Shown here in pieces: positions 1 to 5,726 of a stretch of 5,726 nucleotides of DNA. The DNA comes from Magnetococcales bacterium (GTDB taxonomy: Bacteria > Pseudomonadota > Magnetococcia > Magnetococcales > JADFYX01), in the NCBI GenBank assembly GCA_015232795.1, contig JADFYX010000166.1:1-5726 (forward strand). Reading direction: 5' to 3'. The notes below the pieces were generated by a model. The model was given only the letters and a program-made list of their open reading frames with translations. It did no database searches and was not told where the DNA came from. Position 1 is the stretch's first letter. Each line of letters begins with the position of its first letter. Position numbers and translations under genes: made by a program.

Positions 1-50
1 AGATAGGAAATAAAAAGAGTGCCAAGTAAAATAAGTGAATACTCCATCAT
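1..50 (-). CDS. 5' end of a hydrophobic protein, possibly a WecA/WbpL-type sugar-phosphate transferase (partial)
   Basis: An open frame starts with two consecutive ATG codons at 50-48 and 47-45, directly after the TAA stop of the epimerase gene (stop and start are adjacent, TAAATG). It runs without a stop to the window edge and gives 16 codons, reading MMEYSLILLGTLFISY. After three polar or charged positions the peptide is strongly hydrophobic, as expected for the first membrane helix of a polytopic protein. In many O-antigen clusters an epimerase of this kind is followed by a WbpL/WecA-family enzyme, which transfers a sugar phosphate from a UDP-sugar to undecaprenyl phosphate in the inner membrane. 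The visible residues fit such an N-terminus but do not prove it. A flippase, polymerase or any other membrane protein would also fit. No clear Shine-Dalgarno sequence is seen, so translation may depend on coupling to the upstream gene. Confidence 0.55.
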   Translation of the reverse strand, partial: MMEYSLILLGTLFISY

Positions 51-1022
51 TTATTTTATACAAGATTTGACTATTAAAGGCAATGCCTTCTTAAGAATCC
101 ATTTAGGGGTAAAACCAAGCTCTTTTTTAATTTTATCGGTACTATAAATGGCTGACTGGGTTAGTTTTGCCAAGGCATCTGAGTTAAACATAAAACGTTT
201 TTGGGTAACCACGCCAATACCATCACCGATAATGGCTAACCCTTGTAAAATCGGTAGAGGAATACTCCAAGCTGGAGGCTGTTTTTGCAGTGCTGCACAT
301 ATCCAGATATAAAGCTGGTAGGTGGAGTAGGCTTCACCATCACTGACTATATATGACTGCTTATGGGCGTTTTGGTTGTTGGCTGCAAGTATGGCTGCTT
401 GTACAAGATCATCAACATGGAGCATAGAACGACGGTTTTTTATCTTGGGAAAAGGGGGAAAAAAACCACGGTTGATTGCCAAAATCATTTTACCGAGATT
501 GCCAGGATTATTAGGACCATAAACCATTGTTGGACGGAGTATCGCACAGTGGGGGATTTGTTCGGCATTTAAAACCAGTTTTTCTGCTGCTAGTTTGGAT
601 TTGCCATAAGGTGTTTGGGGGGGTAGCTGGCAGCTTTCAGATAGCAGCTCTTCACCACCATCACCCATGCTTTTTACACTACTAAAAAAAACAAAAAAAC
701 CAACCTTGGCTGCTGTTGCTGCATTTAACAGAGCATTAGTTCCGCCAACATTTACCTCTTCATATTGAGACTCTTCCCCAACAGTTTCAGATAAAGCGTG
801 GGCCTTTCCTGCTAGGTGAAACACACCATTAACCCCATCCATGCAACCTTGGGGAAGAGATGGTGCTCGTAAATCCCCCAATATAAATTGATCCCATGGT
901 CCTGAAGATTCACGGCGCAAAAAAGCCCGAACAATATTGCCATCTGCTTGTAGTTGCCGAGACAATGCCCTGCCTATAAAACCGTTTGCTCCTGTAACCA
1001 AAATTGTCTTTTTGGAGTTCAC
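51..1022 (-). CDS. NAD(P)-dependent sugar epimerase / 4-ketoreductase, WbpV-like
   Basis: This 323-residue protein belongs to the extended short-chain dehydrogenase/reductase (NAD-dependent epimerase) superfamily. Visible features in order are the Rossmann glycine motif GANGFIG (11-17), an acidic residue after the third strand (GDLR, 49-52), HLAGKAH (69-75), the catalytic serine region FFSSVKS (112-118), the catalytic YxxxK pair Y139 and K143, and RPTMVYGP (163-170), which closes the nucleotide-sugar site. The length is normal for the family. The enzyme would act in the cytoplasm on a UDP-sugar. Position before a putative WbpL-like gene suggests a 4-keto reductase or epimerase that makes UDP-QuiNAc or UDP-FucNAc, as proposed for WbpV, but a UDP-GlcNAc/Glc 4-epimerase cannot be excluded. 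The start is GTG, overlapping the TGA of the preceding gene by 4 bases (GTGA). It is chosen because it places the glycine motif at the usual distance from the N-terminus. The gene carries several long homopolymer tracts. Confidence 0.9.
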   Translation of the reverse strand: MNSKKTILVTGANGFIGRALSRQLQADGNIVRAFLRRESSGPWDQFILGDLRAPSLPQGCMDGVNGVFHLAGKAHALSETVGEESQYEEVNVGGTNALLNAATAAKVGFFVFFSSVKSMGDGGEELLSESCQLPPQTPYGKSKLAAEKLVLNAEQIPHCAILRPTMVYGPNNPGNLGKMILAINRGFFPPFPKIKNRRSMLHVDDLVQAAILAANNQNAHKQSYIVSDGEAYSTYQLYIWICAALQKQPPAWSIPLPILQGLAIIGDGIGVVTQKRFMFNSDALAKLTQSAIYSTDKIKKELGFTPKWILKKALPLIVKSCIK

Positions 1023-2170
1023 GGTTTTTGGCTTGCTTTGTTGTATAGGTCTATTGTTTGTTGCACTATTATCTCCTCTGAAAAAACCCTTTCTACCCGT
1101 TTGCGTCCAGCCATACCCATGGTTTTTCTTTTTTGTGGCTCTTGTAAAAGTTTACCAATGGCCTGGGCTAAAGCAACAGGGTTTTTTATGGGAACTAAAA
1201 GTCCGTTTTGATCGTGTATAACCACATCACGGCACCCCGGCATGTCCGTGGTTATAATAGGGCGACCACATGCTGCTGCTTCTAGGAGTGCTTTTGGTAC
1301 TCCTTCCCGATAATAAGATGGCAGAACGGCAATAGATGCTTTGGCCCATATTTCTCGCACATCGTTTGATGTTCCTACCCATTTGATATAACCACATTTA
1401 CTCCACTCATGAAGTTGTGCTTGGGGAATTGATGTGGCACTGTCCTCATCAGTTCTTCCAGCCAATATCAGGCTTACATCTATTCCATCTGCTCTTAATA
1501 TGCGGGTTGCTTCTACCAGATCCGCAACCCCTTTTTCTTGCAGCATTCTAGATACCAAAGCAATTACATACCCATTTTTTGGTGCTGCTAAAACTGAAAA
1601 ATGTGCAATATCAACCCCAGATCCGGGAATGAGGGATATTTGATCAGGATTTAGGGAAGCAAGGCTAGCAAGGCTTTTATAATCATCAGGATTTTGTACA
1701 ATCAAATGGCTTTTAGGGCGGTTAAATAAAAACCGTAGAGAATTTTTAATTATAAAGCGTAGCAGGATGGTTTTTTTACTTGTTGATGAAAAGAGAGTTC
1801 CCAAACCATTTACGGCATTTACTATAAGTTTAGCAGAGCTAAATAGGGCAGCAATAGAGCCAAAAATAGCCGGTTTCATGGCTACATGGTGGATGATGTC
1901 AGGTTTTTCCTTGCGATAGAGGCTAATCAAATCAATAAGTGCAGATAGTTCTCCAACTAGGGTAACCCCACTGCGACGCATTGAAATGGGGATCAATCTA
2001 AACCCTTCATCGGTTATTTGCTTTGCATGTTTTTGTACATGGGTTGCAACCACAACCTCAAAACCAGACTTTAAAGCTTGTCTGGCTATGGGTAATCTAT
2101 GGGAGCAAAAATACCAATCTTCAGTCACTAAAAAGAGCAACTTTTTTTGTCTGCCTTTCTCCTCACCCAT
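1019..2170 (-). CDS. Family 4 glycosyltransferase (GT-B fold, CapM/WbpU/PglA-like)
   Basis: This is a retaining GT-B glycosyltransferase of about 383 residues, a normal length for family GT4. It should move a sugar from a nucleotide donor to a lipid-linked oligosaccharide at the cytoplasmic face of the inner membrane. The N-terminal acceptor domain begins LLFLVTEDWYFCSHRLPIA (11-29) and contains the HHVAMKPAIFGSIAA stretch (94-108) and NAVNGLGTLF (118-127), a pattern I associate with the CapM/PglA/WbpU subgroup. The C-terminal donor domain has VSRMLQEKG (206-214), the EX7E pair E289 and E297 in REGVPKALLEAAACG, and TTDMPGCRDVV (307-317). I chose the ATG at 2170-2168 because it forms TAATG with the upstream stop and has AGGA at 2183-2180 with a 9-base spacer. 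A GTG 14 codons upstream is in frame but would overlap the previous gene by 43 bases and lacks a good ribosome binding site. Donor and acceptor are not predictable. It differs clearly from the other two glycosyltransferases here. Confidence 0.9.
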   Translation of the reverse strand: MGEEKGRQKKLLFLVTEDWYFCSHRLPIARQALKSGFEVVVATHVQKHAKQITDEGFRLIPISMRRSGVTLVGELSALIDLISLYRKEKPDIIHHVAMKPAIFGSIAALFSSAKLIVNAVNGLGTLFSSTSKKTILLRFIIKNSLRFLFNRPKSHLIVQNPDDYKSLASLASLNPDQISLIPGSGVDIAHFSVLAAPKNGYVIALVSRMLQEKGVADLVEATRILRADGIDVSLILAGRTDEDSATSIPQAQLHEWSKCGYIKWVGTSNDVREIWAKASIAVLPSYYREGVPKALLEAAACGRPIITTDMPGCRDVVIHDQNGLLVPIKNPVALAQAIGKLLQEPQKRKTMGMAGRKRVERVFSEEIIVQQTIDLYNKASQKP

Positions 2171-4122
2171 TATAATGAGTCCTGCCAAGCTTGAAACATC
2201 AATACGTCCCACAGATAATAGTGCCAGCGACGTGTTCCTGCCTGATGTTCAAGCCATTTTTCCCGGATAGGTTGGGGATCAAAATAACCGTCTTCTGTAA
2301 GGCGTTTTTCATCCAATAAATTTTCGCCCCAATCTCGCAATGGTCCACGTAACCACTGGTCAATTGGTACCCCAAAACCCATTTTAGGACGCTCCATTAA
2401 TTTTTGCGGTACATATTTATACAATATTTGCCTTAAAATCCATTTGCTTGCTCCATCCCGGCACTTCATATGTTGGGGTAGCCTCCAGGCAAACTCCACC
2501 ACCCTATGGTCAAGCAGTGGTACACGGGCCTCCAAGCCAACTCCCATGCTGGCTCTATCTACTTTGGTAAGAATATCGTCTGGTAGATAACTTATAAGAT
2601 CGGTATACATCATGTGCTGGGTAAAATTTGTCAATCCAGCTTGGCGTGTGGGGTCGTTAAATGCGGTTAGGGGTTCGTGGGAATTCAGAACAATTTTTGC
2701 TGGATCTTTCCAATGGGATACCAGACGGCGATAGAAATTTTCTTTATTGTCAATCTGAAGAATCTCTGCAAGCTTATGAACACGGTCTCCCGATAGTTTT
2801 TGCACGATTTGTTTAGGTAGAATAGGGGATAATAAACTAAAAATTTGATCAAAGGTTTGGGTAGATGGATAGCTCATCATGCTTGCTATTGAAGAACGTA
2901 TACTAGGGTGTAACCAGCCAACTTTGCCCCAGATTTTTTCGCCTAAATCATAACGACTATAACCTGCAAATAGTTCGTCACCACCATCACCAGAAAGGCT
3001 AACCGTTACATGTTTTCTTGCCAACCGTGATACCAAAAAGGTGGGGATTTGTGAAGAGTCAGAAAAAGGTTCGTCGTAAAGAGTCGGCAGGTGGGGAATA
3101 ACCCCCATGGCTTCATCAGGGGTGATATATAGCTCGGTATGTTCGGTCCCAAGATGTTGGGCAACAGCTTTGGCATAATTGGCTTCGTTGTAGGCCTCTT
3201 CATTAAATCCTATGGAGAAGGTTTTGACCTTGCGTTCACTTTTGGCCTGCATAAGAGCCACAACAAGAGATGAGTCATAACCTCCAGAGAGAAAAGCTCC
3301 CAAATTAACATCAGCCACCATCCGCATTGCAACTGTATCACCCAATAGTTGCTCCAGTTGCTCTATGGCCTCGGTATCAGAGCCGATAAATTGGTTTGCC
3401 AACCCTCCTTGTGCTACATCTTTTGCAGACCAGTAGCTGGAAATTTTGGGTTCATTACCTGGGTGTTTTGGGTTGATTGTTAAAATATTGCCCGGTAGAA
3501 GTTTGTAAATATTTTTAAAGATAGAGTGGGGGGCAGGTACATAGTTGTGGCGCATATAAAGTGCAAGGGCATCACGATTTATGGGGAGCTTTTGTTTGCT
3601 AAAACCTTTAATGGTTTTAAGTTCAGATCCAAATATAAAGCATCCATCAACCCAACCGTAATATAGGGGTTTTATGCCAAGACGATCCCGAACCAGATGT
3701 AAAACAGCCTCGCGTCTATCCCATAAGGCAAAGGCAAACATGCCGATAAATTTTTTAATAGATACTGTAAGACCCCAGGTTTCAATTGCAGCCAACATTA
3801 TTTCAGTATCAGAGTGACCACGAAAACTACAGCCCCGTTCTATAAGTTCGCGCCGTAAATCTGGGAAGTTATATATCTCACCATTATAAACCACCACATA
3901 GCGTCCAGTTTCTGAAAGCATAGGCTGATGACCCTCTGGGGATAGATCAATGATTGAGAGTCTTCTGTGGGCCACAGCGATGCCAAATTTTTCGTCAACC
4001 CACTCTCCACCGTCATCGGGGCCACGATTGGCGATAAAATTTGCCATACCGTGTGCTGTTGCTTGCAGTTGCTCCGCGCTTCGTTGGCTCGATGGGTCAA
4101 AAAAACCGGTTATGCCGCACAT
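2170..4122 (-). CDS. Glutamine-hydrolysing asparagine synthase-like amidotransferase (AsnB family, WbpS-like)
   Basis: This complete 650-residue protein has both AsnB domains. The N-terminal class II glutaminase domain (about 1-210) has the nucleophile Cys2 exposed after Met removal, RGPDD (33-37), HRRLSIID (52-59), NGEIYN (80-85), HSDTE (103-107) and RDRLGIKPLYYG (145-156). The C-terminal ATP-dependent synthetase domain has the pyrophosphatase loop SGGYDSS (279-285), SLSGDGGDELFAGY (375-388), LPDDILTKVDRASM (513-526), EARVPLLD (531-538) and a lysine in RPKMGFGVP (K580) at the expected catalytic position. All key residues are present, so it should release ammonia from glutamine and use it on an acyl-adenylate. 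The family makes asparagine, but inside a polysaccharide operon such proteins are usually thought to amidate a uronic acid of the repeat unit, as proposed for WbpS of P. aeruginosa O6. The ATG start overlaps the upstream stop by one base (TAATG), and only a weak ribosome binding site is visible, which suggests translational coupling. Family confidence is very high; the substrate is inferred. Confidence 0.95.
   Translation of the reverse strand: MCGITGFFDPSSQRSAEQLQATAHGMANFIANRGPDDGGEWVDEKFGIAVAHRRLSIIDLSPEGHQPMLSETGRYVVVYNGEIYNFPDLRRELIERGCSFRGHSDTEIMLAAIETWGLTVSIKKFIGMFAFALWDRREAVLHLVRDRLGIKPLYYGWVDGCFIFGSELKTIKGFSKQKLPINRDALALYMRHNYVPAPHSIFKNIYKLLPGNILTINPKHPGNEPKISSYWSAKDVAQGGLANQFIGSDTEAIEQLEQLLGDTVAMRMVADVNLGAFLSGGYDSSLVVALMQAKSERKVKTFSIGFNEEAYNEANYAKAVAQHLGTEHTELYITPDEAMGVIPHLPTLYDEPFSDSSQIPTFLVSRLARKHVTVSLSGDGGDELFAGYSRYDLGEKIWGKVGWLHPSIRSSIASMMSYPSTQTFDQIFSLLSPILPKQIVQKLSGDRVHKLAEILQIDNKENFYRRLVSHWKDPAKIVLNSHEPLTAFNDPTRQAGLTNFTQHMMYTDLISYLPDDILTKVDRASMGVGLEARVPLLDHRVVEFAWRLPQHMKCRDGASKWILRQILYKYVPQKLMERPKMGFGVPIDQWLRGPLRDWGENLLDEKRLTEDGYFDPQPIREKWLEHQAGTRRWHYYLWDVLMFQAWQDSL
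2180..2183 (-). promoter_or_regulatory. Ribosome binding site (AGGA) for the CapM/WbpU-like glycosyltransferase
   Basis: AGGA on the minus strand lies 9 bases upstream of the ATG at 2170, inside the last codons of the amidotransferase gene. It decides the start in favour of this ATG over the GTG at 2212. Confidence 0.6.
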
Positions 4123-5249
4123 TATATTGCCACACTCTGGTATAAGGTTTCGTACTGTTTGCCAATAGTTTTAAGATCAAATTTTGTCATAATACGTCTG
4201 CGCGCTGCCTCTCCCAAGCTATCTCTTTTGGTTTTGCCAGCACTGATTAAATCCTGCCATGCACCTGCCAAAGCTTGGGGATTTTTTGCTGGGACAATGG
4301 TCCCGGTATCGCCAACAATATAGGCAGAATCACCTACATCGGTAGCCACAACAGGAACTGAACAGGCCATAGCTTCACCTATGGTATTGGAAAACCCCTC
4401 GCCGAAAGAGGCAGAAGTGGCAATATCCAAGCTTGCTGCAACAGTGGGAATATCATCACGACGGCCCAATAGATGACAATGGGTATGTAAATTAGCTTGG
4501 TTTATCCATTGGGTAAGCTGGCTGTTTTTATCGGTAATGCCATCGCCACAGAGTAAAAAATGGACCATTGGCATATTTCCATGGAGTATGGAAGCAGCAG
4601 CGATAAAATTTTTATGATCTTTAAGAGGATCAAAACGCGCAACCATGCCAATTAAAATTGCATCGTGGGCTATATTTAACTCCTGGCGAATAGCCTTTGG
4701 AGCTGTGTTGTCGGGTTTAAAATTTTGCAGATCAAACCCGTTTGGTATCACTATCATCTTGTCTTTGCTGTAACCCAAATCAACATGCACCTTAACCGCT
4801 GCTTTGGAGTTGCAGATGATATGTTTTGGTATGATATTGGATAGAGCAGCACATAGCTTGGCGGTCCAAATAGTAGAGCGTTTGTTGCCTTGAGGGGAGA
4901 GGTCGCTGTGGCGGATACCCCAAACAACAGGTATATTACCAGCCAATTTGGCTGCTAGCCCTCCAATGAGGTCAGAATGATACATCCATGTTTGTACAAC
5001 TGTTGGCGGTAAAAGTTTCAGCATACGTACCAAGCAATAAAAAGCTTTGGGACTGGGTCTGCCACGTTTCATTTTTAACGATCGTACAGGAATACCCAAT
5101 TTTTGTATCTTTACACCCACAGGGCCGATGTCAGTAAGTGATATTACCTCACAATCTATGGTGTTACGATCTATGGTGGATAGAAGTTTGTAGAGCATCA
5201 TCTCTGCTCCACCAGTTGATAATCCTGTTATAATGTGGGTAACTTTCAA
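4122..5249 (-). CDS. Family 4 glycosyltransferase (GT-B fold, WbnK/WbpR-like)
   Basis: This 375-residue retaining GT4 glycosyltransferase is expected to add a sugar to a lipid-linked repeat unit in the cytoplasm. The N-terminal domain starts MKVTHIITGLSTGGAEMML (1-19), the nucleotide-sugar transferase pattern with the GGAE loop, followed by QTWMYHSDLIGGLAAKL (86-102) and WGIRHS (110-115). The interdomain region has IPNGFD (168-173). The donor domain has GMVARFDPLKDH (201-212), LLCGDG (232-237), LLGRRDDIP (260-268), the EX7E pair E284 and E292 in GEGFSNTIGEAMAC, and TDVGDSAYIVGDTG (303-316). The start is TTG at 5249-5247. An in-frame TGA lies two codons upstream, AAAGG at 5263-5259 is 9 bases away, and the next ATG codons (residues 17-18) would remove the GGAE motif. 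The gene is a paralogue of the partial one upstream, separated by 35 bases. Its last codons overlap the amidotransferase start. Donor and acceptor sugars are unknown. Confidence 0.92.
   Translation of the reverse strand: MKVTHIITGLSTGGAEMMLYKLLSTIDRNTIDCEVISLTDIGPVGVKIQKLGIPVRSLKMKRGRPSPKAFYCLVRMLKLLPPTVVQTWMYHSDLIGGLAAKLAGNIPVVWGIRHSDLSPQGNKRSTIWTAKLCAALSNIIPKHIICNSKAAVKVHVDLGYSKDKMIVIPNGFDLQNFKPDNTAPKAIRQELNIAHDAILIGMVARFDPLKDHKNFIAAASILHGNMPMVHFLLCGDGITDKNSQLTQWINQANLHTHCHLLGRRDDIPTVAASLDIATSASFGEGFSNTIGEAMACSVPVVATDVGDSAYIVGDTGTIVPAKNPQALAGAWQDLISAGKTKRDSLGEAARRRIMTKFDLKTIGKQYETLYQSVAI
4366..4401 (-). repeat. Copy 1 of a 36-base near-identical direct repeat shared by the two tandem glycosyltransferase genes
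   Basis: This segment encodes the conserved EGFSNTIGEAMA core and matches 5532-5567 at 33 of 36 bases by hand alignment (differences at the 6th, 18th and 30th positions, plus-strand order). It is the best-preserved DNA stretch I found between the two paralogous genes and lies in coding sequence. Confidence 0.7.
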
Positions 5250-5258
5250 TAATCAGTA

Positions 5259-5263
5259 CCTTT
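5259..5263 (-). promoter_or_regulatory. Ribosome binding site (AAAGG) for the TTG-started glycosyltransferase
   Basis: AAAGG on the minus strand sits 9 bases before the TTG at 5249 and supports this non-ATG start. Four of its five bases fall in the 3' arm of the small inverted repeat at 5260-5276, so the site could be partly hidden in RNA structure. Confidence 0.6.
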
Positions 5264-5276
5264 ATTCAGGATAAAG
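5260..5276 (-). repeat. Short inverted repeat in the 35-bp intergenic gap
   Basis: On the minus strand CTTTAT and ATAAAG form perfect 6-base arms around the loop CCTGA. The stem is AU-rich with a single G-C pair, so it would be weak. It is not followed by a T-run and so does not look like an intrinsic terminator. It overlaps the ribosome binding site of the downstream gene. It may be chance. Confidence 0.35.
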
Positions 5277-5284
5277 TATTAACT

Positions 5285-5726
5285 CTAATCTGATAAGAGA
5301 CTATACAGCAAACTCTCGGTATCTGAAACAAGTTTATCTATAGAGTATAGTTCATCTATTCTGGCTCGGACTGCTTTTTTAAGTTGTTTCATGTCTGTGG
5401 TATCCATATCAACAAGTCTTTTTAGACCATCTCCAAGGGCTTGATAATCTCCAGATGGAACGACTACCCCATGATCTCCAACAATACGTGCCGAATCCCC
5501 TACATCGGTAACTACACAGGGTACTCCACAAGCCATGGCTTCACCTATTGTATTGGAAAAACCCTCGGAAAAAGATGACGAGACTGCGATATCCAGGCCA
5601 TTTTGTACTTTGGGCATATCCTTTTGTTCTCTTGCCCATATTAAAACATTATCCAAACCCAGAGTGCTGGCGGTCTCTTTTAATTGGGTGGAGTAGGTAG
5701 ATGAACCACCGCCAATACAGATAAAA
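5285..5726 (-). CDS. Family 4 glycosyltransferase, C-terminal part (partial, enters from right edge)
   Basis: The frame is open from the window edge (first full codon at 5725-5723) to TAG at 5287-5285, giving 146 visible residues of the donor-binding half of a GT4 glycosyltransferase. Reading from the edge, the protein begins FICIGGGSSTYSTQLKE, the strand and loop that normally precede the linker. It continues through VLIWAREQKDMP (27-38), LDIAVSSSFSEGFSN (44-58) with the EX7E pair E54 and E62, and TDVGDSARIVGDHGVVVP, then a helical C-terminal tail ending LLYSLLSD. The N-terminal acceptor domain, about 200 or more residues, lies outside the window. A TTG at 5656 is not a real start because the fold continues upstream of it. 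Around the EX7E region it is about two-thirds identical by eye to the next gene over some 65 residues, so the two are probably a tandem duplication that has diverged. Its substrate is unknown. Confidence 0.88.
   Translation of the reverse strand, partial: FICIGGGSSTYSTQLKETASTLGLDNVLIWAREQKDMPKVQNGLDIAVSSSFSEGFSNTIGEAMACGVPCVVTDVGDSARIVGDHGVVVPSGDYQALGDGLKRLVDMDTTDMKQLKKAVRARIDELYSIDKLVSDTESLLYSLLSD
5532..5567 (-). repeat. Copy 2 of the 36-base near-identical direct repeat shared by the two tandem glycosyltransferase genes
   Basis: Partner of 4366-4401, in the same orientation and at the homologous position of the upstream partial gene. The copies are 1166 bases apart, about one gene length plus the gap. 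Confidence 0.7.

Noticed and set aside
363..572. Plus-strand open frame opposite the epimerase gene
   Set aside because: Antisense to a well-supported gene, with no recognisable family features.
937..1221. Two overlapping plus-strand frames with hydrophobic stretches at the epimerase/glycosyltransferase junction
   Set aside because: They lie opposite two firm genes. The hydrophobic, cysteine- and phenylalanine-rich composition is what antisense reading of lysine-rich AT-rich code gives.
2171..2212. N-terminal extension of the CapM/WbpU-like glycosyltransferase to an upstream GTG at 2212
   Set aside because: It would overlap the amidotransferase by 43 bases, has no good ribosome binding site, and the added residues are not part of the fold. 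The ATG at 2170 has AGGA at 9 bases and a TAATG junction.
3006..3203. Minus-strand frame within the amidotransferase gene in another phase
   Set aside because: Out-of-frame shadow of the synthetase domain, proline-rich and without motifs.
3950..4323. Plus-strand frames opposite the amidotransferase start
   Set aside because: They are antisense to the conserved Cys2 and RGPDD region and the end of the glycosyltransferase gene, with no domain features.
5250..5284. Intrinsic terminator or internal promoter in the 35-bp gap
   Set aside because: The inverted repeat is short and AU-rich and no T-run follows on the transcribed strand. No convincing -35/-10 pair fits in the gap.
5285..5656. A short 123-residue gene starting at TTG 5656
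   Set aside because: The same frame stays open to the window edge, and the upstream residues (FICIGGGSSTYSTQLKE) are typical glycosyltransferase sequence, so this is the 3' part of a longer gene.
1..5726. tRNA or rRNA genes, CRISPR arrays, insertion sequences, attachment sites
   Set aside because: Almost all bases are inside well-supported coding genes. No repeat-spacer periodicity, transposase, terminal inverted repeats or RNA gene signature was seen.

Overview
This window is a segment of a Gram-negative surface-polysaccharide locus, most likely an O-antigen cluster. Every supportable gene lies on the minus strand, so the operon reads from position 5726 down to 1. In transcription order it holds: the 3' part of a family-4 glycosyltransferase (enters from the right edge), a second and clearly related family-4 glycosyltransferase, a complete glutamine-dependent asparagine synthase-like amidotransferase, a third family-4 glycosyltransferase of a different subgroup, an NAD(P)-dependent sugar epimerase/4-reductase of the extended SDR superfamily, and the first 16 codons of a hydrophobic protein that leaves at the left edge.

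The genes are packed with almost no space. One 35-bp gap (5250-5284) separates the first two. The next junctions are TAATG (4120-4124), TAATG (2168-2172), GTGA (1019-1022) and TAAATG (48-53). No internal promoter, terminator, RNA gene, mobile element or CRISPR array is visible, and no stretch over 300 bases lacks a gene. Two genes use non-ATG starts: TTG at 5249 and GTG at 1022.

The gene content and order (glycosyltransferases, asparagine synthase-like amidotransferase, glycosyltransferase, epimerase, then a start that fits a membrane sugar-phosphate transferase) recall the wbpR-wbpS-wbpT/U-wbpV-wbpL part of the Pseudomonas aeruginosa O6 O-antigen cluster, as I remember it. On that model the epimerase would make a nucleotide sugar such as UDP-QuiNAc or UDP-FucNAc. 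The protein at the left edge would transfer the first sugar phosphate to undecaprenyl phosphate at the inner membrane. The three cytoplasmic glycosyltransferases would extend the repeat unit, and the amidotransferase would amidate a uronic acid residue. This is inference from family and context.

The organism is probably a proteobacterium with low-to-middling G+C (about the mid 40s by eye). I cannot name a genus. The window looks like an ordinary, well-formed polysaccharide operon. The points worth a second look are the tandem paralogous glycosyltransferases, the homopolymer tracts in the epimerase gene, a small hairpin over the ribosome binding site of the TTG-started gene, and the likely non-amino-acid role of the amidotransferase.
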